A DNA stretch of 64,000 bases from Clitoria ternatea. Lineage: Eukaryota; Streptophyta; Magnoliopsida; Fabales; Fabaceae. The DNA lies in NCBI GenBank assembly GCA_037962975.1, contig CM075671.1, positions 15,547,001 to 15,611,000 on the forward strand, given 5' to 3'. The notes beneath the pieces were generated by a model. That model was not told the origin of the DNA. It was given only the letters and a program-made list of their open reading frames with translations, and made no database searches. Shown piece by piece: positions 61,607 to 64,000 of the stretch. The first letter of the stretch is position 1; every line of letters starts with the position of its first letter. Position numbers and translations under genes: made by a program.

Positions 61607-62700
61607 ACATCCTAAAAATAGGATTTATTAGCAAAGCGTGATTTAAAGAGATATTTAAATGGAAAAGAGGAATTAATTAGAACAATTGCCAAAATGATGA
61701 ATATGTCCCTAACAATTACCGAAATAACCAACGCGTCCCTAAGTCATTTAAATTAAAAACCCTTCTCTTCTTTCTTTTAATTTCACGTTGTAACCAACAG
61801 AGAAAAGGAAAAAAAAGCTTGCTTCCTTATTCTTTATTCTCCACGGCACCATAATTCTTCTTCTCCTCCAATCTTTTCTCAATTTCATCAAATTATAATG
61901 AGAATTCATCTCCTCCACTTCTCCTCTTTAACGTTTGCAACTTGAATTGAAAGGGGGAACTTTAAATTCTTCAAATTAAGGTATGATGATGAACACCCAC
62001 AATGGGTTTTAGCTTACCTTTGCTTTCATCTTTCAATCTTTGTAATTTTGTGAATTTAGAAGCAATTGGAAGCCATTAACATAAAGGGGCAGCTTTGGGG
62101 TTTTCTAAAACCTTGGGTTTTCATGGAAAAGTGAGATAAAATAGCTTCTAGATTACTAATTCCATAAGATTGCAACTTATTAAGTGTTGTTTCAATGAAT
62201 CAATGTAGCTTCGGAGAGTTTCAGAGTGATTCAAAGCTTGGAGCTTGATTCGGAGGCGAGGGTCGAAGTTGGCGTCTTGGTTCGGTGAGTCGTAATTTGC
62301 CGAAATAGCCATACTTTAATTATTCTTTACTTGGCTAGCGGTATTTATGTCAAATATAATGTTAAAACCAAGTATTATGAATTTTAGGAAGTTGTCGGAT
62401 TTAAGGAATCGAGGTCGGAGCTTACGATTAGAGGTTCGTTAGTATTTGATCGATCGAAGAGCTTCTAAGATTCTTTATTCAAGGTAGGGGGAGCTTTTAC
62501 ATTCTAAATGCATACTGTATAGCCGGATTCGAGGTATCTTGATGTGTGGAATTATAAATGATATGATTCTTTGAATGATAGTAATCATGTAGTTTGTGAT
62601 TTATGAGATTATGATGAAGTACTTAAAATGCAAATATAGTTAGTATGGTTGTGTGGTGTACATGATGCTTGAAATATAATGATTTGTTTGAAAAGTGTTA
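61607..62700 (+). repeat. probable gypsy LTR fragment
   Basis: Starts TATAACATCCTAAAAATAGG, resembling the TGTAACATCC start of chromovirus LTRs, and continues with a long leader-like sequence free of genes. The end is not defined. Confidence 0.35.
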
Positions 62701-62708
62701 TGCATAAT

Positions 62709-64000
62709 GTAACACCCTCTGTTACACCTTAATAAATTCTAAAAAAACTCGTTTTTTTTTTTTAAAGATATGATTGTTAAAAAGAAACTATCGGAATAAA
62801 TTATATACATTATTTCTGAAATACCTCACAAATATTATTAAAACTTTATAAAGTATATGTACATTCATCCGAAGAAAATAAACATTAAACATTATAAGAA
62901 AGAGAGGAAACTCCATGGCCCATAAGCAGTTACTTATTAACATTATTTATTCATTGGACCACGGTATTCATACCGAACTCCCTTTCTAGAACGTGCTATA
63001 TTTACTGTCGATATTCTTCGATCCTTCCCTCTGAACCATCAATATAAAACATGTGAAACAAAAACACGGAGAAAGGAGTGAGAAACAGAATATAATATTC
63101 TCGATTAAGACATAAGCAACAAAGGGTTTTCACAAACCAATACATAATAATATCAATCACAATCACATACACAATCAATTATGAATGCATGAATGTTATG
63201 CAATATCTTCATCATAACTTACCTATATATGTGGGCCCTTAAATTTTAATTTGCACTGGGCCAACCAGGAATTTACACTGTTCCATAAGTCCGGATAATA
63301 ATAATATGAACAGCTCAACTGGCATGGAAACACTTAGAGACTAGTCAGATTGAGAAAGTTTTTATTGTGAAAGTACCCGACACTAGGGAGCTACCCCAGG
63401 TCCCCTGAAGCACCCTTTCACACCCTCTCATCCCAAGGCTCGTAATTAAGCCTCCTCTAATGTATCCTCGGTTTCTATAATCCGTCCCCAGACAATATTA
63501 TTTCATTTCACTTTAATGATTCATGATGCATGAACTACTCGCGTATTGAGTTGGTTAAGGCTTTTAGAAACTCAATTATTAAATCTCTTAAAGGTTTACA
63601 ATATCATTTCAATAAACTGTACATTTTCTCAATTCTCTGAATTTCTGTCCCACAGAAATAAATTTGGTACAGTTTTCAAATCTCACTGAAATTGAGTTTC
63701 TAAGCCTTAAATATCTAAAAACTTTATCATATAAAACTTTACATAATCTTTCTCAAATTAAATCTTAACAAAATCAAATTTAGGATTCTCAATTATTTCC
63801 AAATATCTTTAGTTATTAAGTTGGAAAAAATAAAATAATTTTCTTTTAAAAAATTTTATTTTATTAAAAGAGAATAATTATTAACCAAAAATACTTAACA
63901 TTACAAAATTTTTCTTTAACTCAAGATTTAATTAAATAAATTCTCATAAAATGTTTCTTTCTAAAATAAATACTAATTTTTTTATTCTAAATATTGAAAA
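62709..64000 (-). repeat. probable gypsy LTR, minus orientation, running off the window
   Basis: Starts TGTAACACCCTCTGTTACACC. About 63230-63480 (GGGAGCTACCCC, CCTGAAGCACCC) is like the text order in LTRs of chromoviruses in inverted orientation. Only its left part is in the window. Confidence 0.4.

Overview
The window is plant nuclear DNA, almost certainly from a legume and most like soybean (Glycine). The grounds are Sirevirus (SIRE1-like) Ty1/copia sequence full of AATCGATTA motifs, GT-AG introns, AT-rich intergenic DNA, several classes of plant transposon, a nuclear tRNA-Ile and a chloroplast-type phytoene synthase. The species is inference. No searches were run; family calls rest on motifs I recognise.

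Layout. 1-16610: the 3' part of a plus-strand Sirevirus-like copia element: gag-pol, an extra ORF3 behind its own promoter-like region, triple polypurine tracts and a 3' LTR. A complete minus-strand Ty3/gypsy element (6201-15417, 5-bp target duplication ATTAC) sits inside that LTR. 16611-22340: an unclassified remnant, then a decayed Mutator-like element with a plant-mobile-domain gene on plus and a MULE transposase on minus. 24532-26888: an apparently intact peroxisomal acyl-activating enzyme gene (minus, two exons, C-terminal SRL). 27850-35530: a minus-strand LINE remnant split by a non-autonomous LTR element (28142-34530, TSD CCAAG) that carries 18-, 35- and 61-bp tandem arrays and an 814-bp foldback transposon with a 9-bp TSD. 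35534-36961: a copia-type LTR. 40203-41755: a truncated acyl-activating enzyme pseudogene. 43829-44592: a solo LTR with TSD ATAAT.

45844-46116 is a two-exon gene for a 60-residue membrane protein. 47166-47239 is tRNA-Ile(AAU). 48667-53318 is a complete six-exon phytoene synthase gene (minus, 436 aa). From 53319 to the end I find no intact gene, only diverged repeats, a trinucleotide tract, a G-box-rich promoter-like island (about 57890-58350), a tRNA-Arg pseudogene, a gypsy-type transposon fragment and LTR remnants.

The genes do not form a pathway together. The four likely functional loci are the acyl-activating enzyme, the 60-aa protein, tRNA-Ile and phytoene synthase; the rest is layered transposon debris whose order of insertion can be read. 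The most unusual structures are the internal LTR-like promoter in front of copia ORF3, the palindromic foldback composite, and the tandem arrays inside the non-autonomous LTR element.
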